Assembly: GCA_900540635.1 (NCBI GenBank)
Contig: UQGU01000043.1
Span: 1-19,832 of the forward strand
Reading direction: 5' to 3'
Source: an uncultured Eubacteriales bacterium
GTDB taxonomy: Bacteria > Bacillota > Clostridia > Oscillospirales > Oscillospiraceae
DNA: 19,832 nt
Part shown: positions 7,472 through 14,021 of the stretch, piece by piece
How positions within the stretch are numbered: the first letter of the stretch is position 1
How the letters are laid out: every line of letters starts with the position of its first letter
Notes under the pieces: generated by a model
Databases searched by the model: none
Told to the model about the DNA's origin: nothing
What the model saw: only the letters and a program-made list of their open reading frames with translations
Program-made: the position numbers and the translations under genes

Positions 7472-7478
7472 AGTTCTG

Positions 7479-8636
7479 TCAGAAAGTGCGCCCTTCCTCG
7501 CTGCGGCTGAGCTCCAGATAGAAGAGCATGGCGAGGTACAGCGCCGGGGCCTGACTGGGTTGGCGTACATCCAGCCCGGTCAGCTCTGCCAGGCGCTTGA
7601 TGCGGTACTGGACCGTATTTTTGTGGATGAAAAGCGCCTGGGAAATGGCCTGAACAGAGCCCTCTGCACTGAAAAAGGCCTCCAGAAGGCTGATCTGCTC
7701 GGCAATTTCGCCGTTGCCGCAGTTCCGAAAGACCTTTTTCAGGTAGGCCTGCTTCCGGTCCCGGGATACGTCGTCCATCAACAGCTCTATGTTCAGCGCT
7801 TCGTAGCAGCGGATATCCGTATTGCTGTAGGCGGTGGTGTGCCAGGCCCGGTTGGCCTGCAAATAGGCCTCGTGGAGGTCTTCCGTCGGGCCGTCGATGC
7901 CGAAGATCATCTCCACATCCAGCTCCTGACGGATCTCCCGGCTGAGGGTCCGGCACAGGGCGACCATTTTCTCCGTGCTCTGCTTGCGCACCAGCAGGAT
8001 CTGCCGGGCGGCATTGCGCAGCAGGATGCCGCCCTGCTGGCCGATGCGGGCGTTCAGCGCCCTGTCGATCTTCTCCAGGATCATCTGGCCGTCCAGGGAG
8101 TCCGTGTATTTTTCCCGGTCCATGGCGGAGGCAACAATGCAGCGCCTGGGACTGCGAATATCGATGCCCAGGGCGAAGCCGCGCTCGGAAAGTGTCCTGG
8201 GGTTGCTCAGGCCGGTGCCCAGGATCCAGTCCTCCAGAAAGCGGCTGCGCACACGCAGGTCCAACTGCCGGTTGTCCAGCTCGGACCGTTCCCGGATGAG
8301 GATCTCCGCCATTTTCTTGACGATCTGGCCGTATTCGATGACGGCGTCGTAGTCGCCGGTGATGCCGATGACTCCCTGGAGCTGCCCATCCACCACAATG
8401 GGCAGATTGATGCCCCGGCGCACATCGGGCAGCTCGTTTTCCAGCTCCGGCGTGATGTAAAATTCCGGAAGGTGCTGGGAGATGATGCGGTAGGCCCCCT
8501 CGTGAAATTTGCCGATCCGGGCAGGGTCGTTGCTGGCGATGATGTGCCCGGTCTCGTCCATCAGATTGATATTCTGCCGGACCAGCTTGCCGATCTCTTC
8601 CACGATCTGCTGGGCGCTTTTCTTCGTGATCCGCAT
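7479..8636 (-). CDS. CdaR-family sugar-diacid regulator (PucR-type HTH)
   Basis: This 385-residue regulator has an N-terminal sugar-diacid recognition domain (about 4-137; note IVEEIGKLVRQNINLMDETG near the start and LPIVVDGQLQGVIGITGDYD at about 78-97). A middle segment of about 160-290 is of GGDEF-like/PucR-linker type. The C-terminal PucR HTH_30 domain (about 325-375) contains ALFIHKNTVQYRIKRLAELT. E. coli CdaR activates garPLRK and gud genes when glycerate or sugar diacids are present. The gene lies 17 bases downstream of garR and immediately upstream of gntP, so it probably controls both units. The start at 8636 has only a modest GAGGC ribosome binding site. The true ligand is inferred from context. 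Confidence 0.88.
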   Translation of the reverse strand: MRITKKSAQQIVEEIGKLVRQNINLMDETGHIIASNDPARIGKFHEGAYRIISQHLPEFYITPELENELPDVRRGINLPIVVDGQLQGVIGITGDYDAVIEYGQIVKKMAEILIRERSELDNRQLDLRVRSRFLEDWILGTGLSNPRTLSERGFALGIDIRSPRRCIVASAMDREKYTDSLDGQMILEKIDRALNARIGQQGGILLRNAARQILLVRKQSTEKMVALCRTLSREIRQELDVEMIFGIDGPTEDLHEAYLQANRAWHTTAYSNTDIRCYEALNIELLMDDVSRDRKQAYLKKVFRNCGNGEIAEQISLLEAFFSAEGSVQAISQALFIHKNTVQYRIKRLAELTGLDVRQPSQAPALYLAMLFYLELSRSEEGRTF

Positions 8637-8653
8637 GGACAGTCTGCCTCGCT

Positions 8654-9535
8654 TTACCTGCCGAGTTGGATACCGGTCAGGTACTCATAGTATTTTGCAA
8701 TGGCACTGTGGTCGCTGCCGCCGCAGTCGTGGTGGTGGAGCCACTCCAGGACCTCTTGTACGGCTGCGGTCATGGGGACGGGGGCACCCACGGTGTGGGC
8801 ACAGTCCAGGGCGTTGTTCAGGTCCTTGATGTGCAGGTCGATCTTAAAGCCGGGCTTGTCGTTCCCTGCAAGCATCATGGGCCCCTTGGCATCCAGAACG
8901 GTGGAGCCGGCCAGTCCGCCCCGGATGGCCCGGAACACCAGCTCGGGGTCTACACCGGCCTTCTGGGCCAGGGTGAAGGCCTCGGCTACGGCCTGAATGT
9001 TGCAGGCGACGATGATCTGGTTTGCCAGCTTGGTGGTGTTGCCTGCGCCCACGTCGCCGCAGCGAACGGCGGAAGCGCCCATGGTCAGCAGCATGTCCCT
9101 GCACCTGTCGAAAACTGCCTGCTTGCCGCCCACCATGAAGCTCAGGGTGCCGTCGATGGCCTTGGGCTCTCCGCCGGAGACAGGGGCATCCAGCATCTCA
9201 ATGCCCTTTTCGGCCAGCTTGGCGGCGATCTCCTTGCTGACCACAGGGCTGATGGAGCTGCAGTCCACAAAAATCTGCCCGGCGTGCATATAGGAAGCCA
9301 CCGCATCCGCTCCCAGCATGACCTCCTGCACCTGGGGGCCGTTGGGCAGCATGGTGATGATCACATCACAGTTCTGCCCCAATTCCTGCCGAGAGCCCGG
9401 ATGGGCCCCGCAGGCCGCCAGCTCGTCCATGGCAGCCCGGCTGCGGTTATGGACCCACACCTCGTAGCCCGCCTTCAGAAGATTCTTTGCCATGGGCTTG
9501 CCCATGATGCCAAGGCCGATAAAACCGATTTTCAT
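8654..9535 (-). CDS. garR: Tartronate semialdehyde reductase (2-hydroxy-3-oxopropionate reductase)
   Basis: This 293-residue protein belongs to the beta-hydroxyacid dehydrogenase family. The N-terminal Rossmann motif is GFIGLGIMGKPMAKNL (4-19), the substrate-loop motif is DAPVSGGEPKA (116-126), and the catalytic lysine is K169 in GAGNTTKLANQ. An Asn-Arg pair (N30-R31) follows the second beta strand, where an acidic residue would signal NAD preference, so NADP(H) is plausible. GarR/GlxR reduce tartronate semialdehyde to D-glycerate, the substrate of the kinase encoded downstream. Other family members (3-hydroxyisobutyrate or succinate semialdehyde reductases) are similar; the kinase, permease and CdaR neighbours favour GarR. 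It is first in its unit, with promoter and palindromes at 9574-9605 and GAGG upstream of the ATG. Confidence 0.88.
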   Translation of the reverse strand: MKIGFIGLGIMGKPMAKNLLKAGYEVWVHNRSRAAMDELAACGAHPGSRQELGQNCDVIITMLPNGPQVQEVMLGADAVASYMHAGQIFVDCSSISPVVSKEIAAKLAEKGIEMLDAPVSGGEPKAIDGTLSFMVGGKQAVFDRCRDMLLTMGASAVRCGDVGAGNTTKLANQIIVACNIQAVAEAFTLAQKAGVDPELVFRAIRGGLAGSTVLDAKGPMMLAGNDKPGFKIDLHIKDLNNALDCAHTVGAPVPMTAAVQEVLEWLHHHDCGGSDHSAIAKYYEYLTGIQLGR

Positions 9536-9573
9536 AGGGAGGACCTCACTTTGCGTTCAATTTGGATACGATT

Positions 9574-9602
9574 AGTATACGCGCCGCAGCGCAATTGCGC
9601 AA
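9574..9602 (-). promoter_or_regulatory. Promoter of garR-cdaR
   Basis: On the minus strand a TTGCGC -35 (complement of 9597-9602) and a TATACT -10 (complement of 9574-9579) are exactly 17 bases apart, about 40 bases upstream of the garR start codon. The -35 is a weak match, which fits a promoter that depends on an activator. Confidence 0.5.
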
Positions 9603-9605
9603 TTG
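9589..9605 (-). promoter_or_regulatory. Overlapping perfect palindromes over the garR -35 region
   Basis: GCGCAATTGCGC (9589-9600) and CAATTGCGCAATTG (9592-9605) are both perfect palindromes built from a repeated CAATTGCG unit, and they cover the -35 element. This is a good candidate operator for the CdaR-family regulator or another dimeric protein. Confidence 0.5.
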
Positions 9606-9725
9606 ACAAAAACCACAAAGCTGCGCCCTGCTTTTTTTGATCGCCCAAAAGAGGAAGCACGGGAGAAAAAAAGATGAACCGGTTCAAAATGCATGTCGTC
9701 AACTGCGCCATGCTGGGGGCCTTTG
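9606..9725. other. Non-coding stretch upstream of garR, nothing recognised
   Basis: Short open frames cross this stretch on both strands, but none has a ribosome binding site or a family pattern, and they run into repeat and tRNA-like sequence. I see no gene here. Confidence 0.4.
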
Positions 9726-9741
9726 AGGGTACGGGAATCGA
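9726..9741 (-). repeat. 16-bp copy of the tRNA-Gly 3' region (possible att-like scar)
   Basis: AGGGTACGGGAATCGA at 9726-9741 is identical, in the same orientation, to 10077-10092 inside the tRNA-Gly gene (its T-loop to acceptor part). The copy lies beyond the tRNA 3' end, as a distal attachment site would, and together the two bound about 350 bases. No integrase gene is present. A decayed tRNA gene is the alternative. Confidence 0.5.
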
Positions 9742-9745
9742 CGGC

Positions 9746-9945
9746 GGGGCTGTTAGAAAACAACCTGTCATTGCGAACCAGTGCGCACACTGGTGTGGCA
9801 ATCCCCCGGATATTCAAACATCTTGGCAGTAAAACCAAGCTGTTTCCATTCAACCGGGGGGCTGTGCCCGAAGGAAATACCCTTGGGGTACCACACCAGT
9901 GACATCGGTCACTGGTTCGCAGCGACATGCTTTTCTAACAGCCCC
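9746..9945. mobile_element. MITE-like element with 15-bp terminal inverted repeats
   Basis: GGGGCTGTTAGAAAA (9746-9760) is the exact reverse complement of TTTTCTAACAGCCCC (9931-9945), giving a 200-base element with no coding capacity. Inside each end lies an inverted, imperfectly matched block: GTCATTGCGAACCAGTG on the left, and CACTGGTTCGCAGCGAC on the right. Hairpins form at 9777-9794 (ACCAGTG/CACTGGT) and 9895-9916 (ACCAGTGAC/GTCACTGGT). Terminal sequences starting GGGGCTGT are common in IS5/IS1182-type insertion sequences, so it may be mobilised by such a transposase in trans. No target-site duplication is evident in the flanks. Confidence 0.65.
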
Positions 9946-9953
9946 TAAGGAGC

Positions 9954-9999
9954 GTTCGGCATCCAGCTGCCGAACGGCAAGTGCCCGCCGGGCACTTGC
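9954..9999. repeat. Two adjacent strong hairpins
   Basis: GTTCGGCA (9954-9961) pairs with TGCCGAAC (9968-9975), and GCAAGTGCCC (9977-9986) pairs with GGGCACTTGC (9990-9999) around a 3-base loop. Both stems are perfect. They are not followed by T runs, so they are palindromic intergenic repeats or RNA structure and not terminators. Confidence 0.6.
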
Positions 10000-10005
10000 A
10001 TTGGA

Positions 10006-10018
10006 TGGGTTCGATTCC
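10006..10018 (+). other. tRNA T-arm-like fragment on the plus strand
   Basis: GGGTTCGATTCCC has the exact form of a tRNA T stem-loop and is the reverse complement of 10085-10097 in the tRNA-Gly gene on the other strand. It is followed by TTCC and a T run, but no matching D or anticodon arm was found upstream. It may be the 3' remnant of a decayed plus-strand tRNA. Confidence 0.35.
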
Positions 10019-10030
10019 CTTCCTTTTTTT

Positions 10031-10070
10031 CCAAAACAAAACAGCATCCCGATGGGATGCTGTTTTGTTT
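10031..10070 (-). terminator. Terminator of the tRNA-Gly gene
   Basis: On the minus strand the tRNA is followed directly by a hairpin with stem CAGCATCCC/GGGATGCTG and a 3-base loop, then TTTTGTTTT. The complementarity extends to 20 bp (10031-10050 with 10054-10073), so the far end of the stem takes in the encoded CCA of the tRNA. Confidence 0.85.
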
Positions 10071-10144
10071 TGGAGCAGGGTACGGGAATCGAACCCGCCT
10101 CTGTGGCTTGGGAAGCGACCATTCTACCGATGAACTAACCCTGC
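10071..10144 (-). tRNA. tRNA-Gly, anticodon CCC, CCA encoded
   Basis: Read on the minus strand the acceptor stem is GCAGGGT/ACCCTGC (7 bp), the D arm GTTC/GAAT, and the T arm GCGGG-TTCGATT-CCCGT. Discriminator T is followed by encoded CCA (complement of 10071-10073). The anticodon loop TTCCCAA gives anticodon CCC (complement of 10110-10112), which reads GGG glycine codons. The anticodon stem GTCGC/GCCAC has one C-C mismatch in its middle pair (29-41). The gene is 74 bases with CCA, normal for tRNA-Gly. A good promoter lies upstream and a terminator immediately downstream, so it is probably functional. Confidence 0.9.
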
Positions 10145-10153
10145 ATTGCCGCT

Positions 10154-10182
10154 ATTATAGCAGATGGGGGAGAAAAAATCAA
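10154..10182 (-). promoter_or_regulatory. Promoter of the tRNA-Gly gene
   Basis: On the minus strand TTGATT (complement of 10177-10182) and a perfect TATAAT (complement of 10154-10159) are 17 bases apart, 9 bases before the first tRNA base. This is a strong sigma-A type promoter. Confidence 0.75.
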
Positions 10183-10239
10183 TGCCTTTTTTGCCGGCGC
10201 CGCATTTCTCTTCTCTCTCTGGAAAAATGCAGCCCTTTG

Positions 10240-10248
10240 TGCTATGAT
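10240..10248 (+). promoter_or_regulatory. Possible extended -10 promoter of the rRNA methyltransferase gene
   Basis: TGC followed by TATGAT (10243-10248) resembles an extended -10 element, 30 bases before the start codon. No good -35 is seen about 17 bases upstream (TGGAAA), so this is tentative. Confidence 0.35.
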
Positions 10249-10277
10249 AGGGAAAAACCATCCAAAGGAGAACGCCT

Positions 10278-11567
10278 ATGCTTCCGGAAGCCTTTTTGAA
10301 ACGAATGGAGAACCAGCTGGGGGCGGAGTACCCGGAATTTTTGAAGAGCCTGGAGCGGCCCCGGGCGGTGGCGCTGCGGTTCAATCCGCTGAAAGGGGAG
10401 ATCCATCAGCTGCCCTTCGTGGGGGAGCAGGTGCCCTGGGAGCCTAGGGGATACTACTACGACCCGGCTTCCCGGCCGGGGCTGCACCCTTACCACGAGG
10501 CGGGGGTGTACTATTTGCAGGAGGCCAGTGCCATGTCTGCCGTGGCCCTGCTTGACCCCCGGCCCGGAGAGCGGATCTGTGACCTCTGCGCCGCCCCCGG
10601 GGGAAAATCCACCCAGATTGCGGGAAGAATGCTGGGGCAGGGGCTGCTGCTCTGCAATGAGTACAGCCCTGCCCGGGCAAAGATCCTCGCCCGGAACATC
10701 GAGCGCATGGGCGTGGCCAATGCCATTGTGACCAACGAGAAGACGGAGCGTCTGGCAGCCAAACTGCCCGGCTTTTTTGACCGGGTGCTGGTGGACGCCC
10801 CCTGCTCCGGCGAGGGAATGTTCCGCAAGGAGGAGGCTGCGGTGACGGACTGGAGCCAGCAAACCGTGGAGATGTGCGCCGCCCGCCAGGCGGAGATCCT
10901 GGACAATGCGGCGCGCCTTTTAAAGCCCGGCGGACGCTTGGTCTATTCCACCTGCACCTTCGCGCCGGAGGAGAACGAGCAGACCGTTGCGGCGTTTCTG
11001 GACCGGCACCCGGAATTCGCCCCGGAAAGGGTGGATGCCCCCTGGTTTACGCCGGGGGAGCAGGGAACCTACCGGATGTGGCCCCACAAGCTGCTGGGCG
11101 AGGGACATTTTGGCGCCGTGCTGCGTAAGCTGGACGGGGAAGAGGGGGACATTCCGGAGGAAAAGGGGACTGCCGTGCCAAAGGCCTGGCAGAGCTTTGC
11201 AAAGGAGACCGGCGTGAACCTGCCGGAAGGAATTTTCCTTGGCTTTGGAGACCGGCTGTATCTGGCCCCCCAGGGCTGCCCGGAGCTGAAGGGACTGCGG
11301 GTGCTGCGGCCGGGCCTGGAACTGGGGGAGCTGAAAAAGGACCGCCTGGAGCCTGCCCACGCTCTGGCCCTGTGGGCAAAGCCCCTGGAACGGACGATGG
11401 ACCTGCCGTCGGAAGGGCCGGAGATCGGGCTATATCTTCACGGCGAGGTGCTGCCCTGCACCGAAAAGGGCTGGTGTCTGGTGACGGTGGACGGCTACAG
11501 CATCGGCTGGGGAAAAGGAGACGGAAGGCAGCTGAAAAATCACTATCCTAAGGGCCTGCGGCGGTAA
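10278..11567 (+). CDS. RsmF/RsmB-family 16S rRNA (cytosine-C5) methyltransferase
   Basis: This 429-residue protein should methylate a cytosine of 16S rRNA at C5 with S-adenosylmethionine. An N-terminal RNA-binding segment (about 1-95, with PRAVALRFNPLK at 28-39) precedes the Rossmann-type catalytic domain. Motif I is DLCAAPGGKST (102-112). The two family cysteines are C176 in DAPCSGEG and C226 in STCTF; in this family the second is the nucleophile and the first aids product release. The C-terminal part (about 250-429) is of the RsmF type, with a PUA-like end. AAAGGAG at 10264-10270 supports the ATG at 10278. It is a stand-alone gene between the tRNA and murA. The exact target base cannot be read from the sequence. 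Confidence 0.9.
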   Translation: MLPEAFLKRMENQLGAEYPEFLKSLERPRAVALRFNPLKGEIHQLPFVGEQVPWEPRGYYYDPASRPGLHPYHEAGVYYLQEASAMSAVALLDPRPGERICDLCAAPGGKSTQIAGRMLGQGLLLCNEYSPARAKILARNIERMGVANAIVTNEKTERLAAKLPGFFDRVLVDAPCSGEGMFRKEEAAVTDWSQQTVEMCAARQAEILDNAARLLKPGGRLVYSTCTFAPEENEQTVAAFLDRHPEFAPERVDAPWFTPGEQGTYRMWPHKLLGEGHFGAVLRKLDGEEGDIPEEKGTAVPKAWQSFAKETGVNLPEGIFLGFGDRLYLAPQGCPELKGLRVLRPGLELGELKKDRLEPAHALALWAKPLERTMDLPSEGPEIGLYLHGEVLPCTEKGWCLVTVDGYSIGWGKGDGRQLKNHYPKGLRR

Positions 11568-11579
11568 AAAAGGTTTTCC

Positions 11580-11608
11580 TTTACAAATTGCCGGTTCCAT
11601 GGTAGAAT
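11580..11608 (+). promoter_or_regulatory. Promoter of murA
   Basis: TTTACA (11580-11585), a 17-base spacer and TAGAAT (11603-11608) form a good sigma-A promoter about 55 bases before the murA start and 13 bases after the stop of the methyltransferase gene. Confidence 0.65.
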
Positions 11609-11663
11609 ACCCTGGAATTCTAATGTTCCATTCCCGAATTTATCACAAGGAGAGGATCGTTCC

Positions 11664-12929
11664 TTGGCCAGATATGAAATTAACGGCGGCAAACCCCTGG
11701 AAGGGACCGTCACCATCAGCGGCGCGAAAAACGCGGCAGTTGCCATATTGCCTGCGGCGCTGCTGGTCAGCGGGAAGTGCCGCGTTGAAAACGTACCTGA
11801 TATCTCCGATGTCCGCATTCTGCTGGACATTCTGGAGGGTATGGGCGTAAAGCTCGCCTATCCCGAGCCTCACGTTGTAGAGCTGGACAGCTCAGAGGTG
11901 CAGTGCACCACTCCAGACCCGGAGCTTGTTAAGAAGATGCGGGCCAGCTACTATTTGATGGGGGCTTTGCTTGGCCGGTTCGGCCATGCCCATGTGGCTC
12001 TGCCCGGCGGCTGCAATTTTGCCTCCCGTCCCATCGACCAGCATATCAAGGGCTTCCTGGCCCTGGGCGCGGATGTGGACGAGACGGAGGACTATGTGGC
12101 TTTGAAGCCCACGGAAGAGGGCCTTCACGGGGCCAGAATCACCCTGGATATGGCAAGCGTGGGCGCAACCGTGAATATTATGGTGGCGGCAACCCTGCTT
12201 CCCGGGCAGACCGTTATTGAAAACGCGGCCAAGGAGCCCCACATTGTGGACCTGGCCAATTTCCTGAATACCATGGGCGCCCGCATTACCGGCGCAGGCA
12301 CGGACACGGTGAAAATCCGCGGTGTCAACAGTCTGCGGGGCGGCAGCTATGCCATCATCCCGGACCAGATCGAGGCCGGGACCTATATGGCGGCGGTGAC
12401 GGCCACCGGCGGCAATGTGCTGGTGCAGAACGTCATCCCCAAGCACATGGAGTGCATCACCAGCAAGCTGGAGGAGATGGGGGCCAAGGTCATCGTCTTT
12501 GACGATGCCATCCGGGTCATGCGCACGGGAAAGCTGCGGTGGACCACGGTGAAAACCAGCCCCTATCCCGGCTTCCCCACGGATATGCAGGCCCAGGTGT
12601 GCGTGTGTATGTCCCTGGCCAAGGGCACCAGCCGCCTGACCGAGAGCGTGTATGAGACCCGGTTCTTCGGCTACTGCGCGGAGCTGGAGAGCATGGGGGC
12701 CAATATCAAAATCAACGGGAAAACCGCCACGGTGGTGGGCGTAGAGGAGCTCTACGGCGCTACGGTGTTTGCCCACGATCTGCGGGCCGGTGCGGCCCTG
12801 GTCATCGCGGGCCTCAGCGCCCAGGGAACCACTCAGGTGGAGGACATTCACTATGTGGAGCGGGGCTATGAGGACTTGATCGGCAAGCTGACGGCGCTGG
12901 GCGCGGACATTCGCCGGGTAGAAGACTAA
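11664..12929 (+). CDS. murA: UDP-N-acetylglucosamine 1-carboxyvinyltransferase
   Basis: This 421-residue cytoplasmic enzyme transfers enolpyruvate from PEP to UDP-GlcNAc, the first committed step of peptidoglycan synthesis. The key residues sit at the E. coli positions or close by: K22-N23 in SGAKNAA, and the catalytic cysteine C117 in LPGGCNFASRPID (Cys115 in E. coli). A Cys here, not Asp, predicts sensitivity to fosfomycin. Two EPSP-synthase-like domains fill the whole length. The start is UUG at 11664, with AAGGAGAGG at 11647-11655 well spaced; the nearby ATG at 11674 is out of frame. Its own promoter lies at 11580-11608. The serine acetyltransferase gene follows 31 bases downstream and may be cotranscribed. 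Confidence 0.96.
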   Translation: MARYEINGGKPLEGTVTISGAKNAAVAILPAALLVSGKCRVENVPDISDVRILLDILEGMGVKLAYPEPHVVELDSSEVQCTTPDPELVKKMRASYYLMGALLGRFGHAHVALPGGCNFASRPIDQHIKGFLALGADVDETEDYVALKPTEEGLHGARITLDMASVGATVNIMVAATLLPGQTVIENAAKEPHIVDLANFLNTMGARITGAGTDTVKIRGVNSLRGGSYAIIPDQIEAGTYMAAVTATGGNVLVQNVIPKHMECITSKLEEMGAKVIVFDDAIRVMRTGKLRWTTVKTSPYPGFPTDMQAQVCVCMSLAKGTSRLTESVYETRFFGYCAELESMGANIKINGKTATVVGVEELYGATVFAHDLRAGAALVIAGLSAQGTTQVEDIHYVERGYEDLIGKLTALGADIRRVED

Positions 12930-12960
12930 TTCGGAGAGACGAATCAGAGGAGGTGTGGCC

Positions 12961-13887
12961 ATGGCAACCATGGAGCAGCAGGTGGAAAACATTGTGGATA
13001 CCATTCTGGAGGACTATCGCAATGGCCGCAGCATTGACCGCATGAACCCCTTTGCCCATCCGGACAAAGAGGTGGTCATCGATATGATCGGCAAGCTCAT
13101 GCGCATTGTCTATCCGGGCTTCAGCCGGGACAAAAACTACCGCATTTACAATACCCATCACAATCTGTCCATGCTCATTGAGGACGTGATGTACAACATG
13201 GTCAAACAGCTGACCATGGTCTTCCGGGCGGACATGGAGGAGCAGCAGGCCCAGGAGAAGGCCCAGCAGGTGAGCCTGGATTTCTTCCGGGCCATTCCGG
13301 CGCTGCGGGACGTGATCCAGACGGATGTGGAGGCCTTCTACGACGGAGACCCCGCCGCCTACAGCACCGATGAGATCGTCTATTGCTACCCCGGCATTTT
13401 CGCCATTACGGTTTATCGCCTGGCCCATGTGCTCTATGCCATGGGGGTGCCCCTGCTGCCGAGAATCATGACCGAGCACGCCCACAGTGAGACGGGCATC
13501 GATATCAACCCCGGGGCCGCCATCGGCAAGTATTTCTTCATCGACCACGGCACCGGCATCGTCATCGGCGAGACCACGGTCATCGGGGACCATGTGAAGG
13601 TCTACCAGGGCGTGACATTGGGCGCACTGACCACCCGGGGGGGCCAAAGCCTGCGGGGCAAGCGCCGCCATCCCACCATTGAGGACAATGTGACCATCTA
13701 CGCCGGCGCTTCCATCCTGGGGGGCGATACGGTTATTGGCCGGGACTGCGTCATCGGCTCCAATGTCTTCATCACCCATTCCATTCCCCCCTGCACCACG
13801 GTCAGCGTCAAGAGCCAGGAGCTGCAGATTCGCCAGCGGGCCAACTGTCCGGGCCCATTTTGGCCGGAAGAGAAAAAAGAAAAATGA
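12961..13887 (+). CDS. cysE: Serine O-acetyltransferase
   Basis: This protein acetylates L-serine with acetyl-CoA to O-acetylserine, the acceptor for sulfide in cysteine synthesis. At 308 residues it is of the EpsC/long bacterial type. An N-terminal helical domain (about 1-165) is followed by a left-handed beta-helix of hexapeptide repeats. The repeats contain HAHSETGIDINPGAAIG, the active-site DHGTGIVIGET (H196) and a longer-than-usual loop, LTTRGGQSLRGKRRHP, where E. coli CysE has a short Gly-rich loop. I chose the ATG at 12961 over the upstream in-frame GTG at 12955, because GAGGAGG (12947-12953) would touch the GTG but is 7 bases from the ATG. Cysteine synthase is not next to it in this window. 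A terminator follows at 13893. Confidence 0.92.
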   Translation: MATMEQQVENIVDTILEDYRNGRSIDRMNPFAHPDKEVVIDMIGKLMRIVYPGFSRDKNYRIYNTHHNLSMLIEDVMYNMVKQLTMVFRADMEEQQAQEKAQQVSLDFFRAIPALRDVIQTDVEAFYDGDPAAYSTDEIVYCYPGIFAITVYRLAHVLYAMGVPLLPRIMTEHAHSETGIDINPGAAIGKYFFIDHGTGIVIGETTVIGDHVKVYQGVTLGALTTRGGQSLRGKRRHPTIEDNVTIYAGASILGGDTVIGRDCVIGSNVFITHSIPPCTTVSVKSQELQIRQRANCPGPFWPEEKKEK

Positions 13888-13892
13888 ATTTC

Positions 13893-13929
13893 CGCCGTCG
13901 AAGGTATGCACCGGAGACGGCGCTTTTCT
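13893..13929 (+). terminator. Terminator after the serine acetyltransferase gene
   Basis: CGCCGTC (13893-13899) pairs with GACGGCG (13916-13922), with a further short GGT/ACC pairing inside the loop, and is followed by CTTTTCTTG. It lies 5 bases after the stop codon. Confidence 0.75.
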
Positions 13930-13969
13930 TGTACATATGAAAAAAGTTTGAAAAAGGAATGAAAAATAC

Positions 13970-13998
13970 TTGCATTTTGAAAATATACGTGATATAGT
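13970..13998 (+). promoter_or_regulatory. Promoter of the corrinoid uptake operon
   Basis: TTGCAT (13970-13975), a 17-base spacer and TATAGT (13993-13998) form a good sigma-A promoter. The predicted transcript begins about 15-20 bases before the riboswitch P1 stem. Confidence 0.7.
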
Positions 13999-14021
13999 AC
14001 CAGCGAAATCGATACAAAGAT

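Noticed and set aside
9532..10138. Several small open frames on both strands around the tRNA-Gly gene
   Set aside because: They read through MITE ends, hairpins and tRNA sequence (for example the plus-strand end GIEPASVAWEATILPMN is the tRNA itself). None has a convincing ribosome binding site or family pattern.
12955..12960. GTG start two codons upstream for the serine acetyltransferase
   Set aside because: The GAGGAGG ends at 12953 and would be only one base away from this GTG; spacing fits the ATG at 12961.
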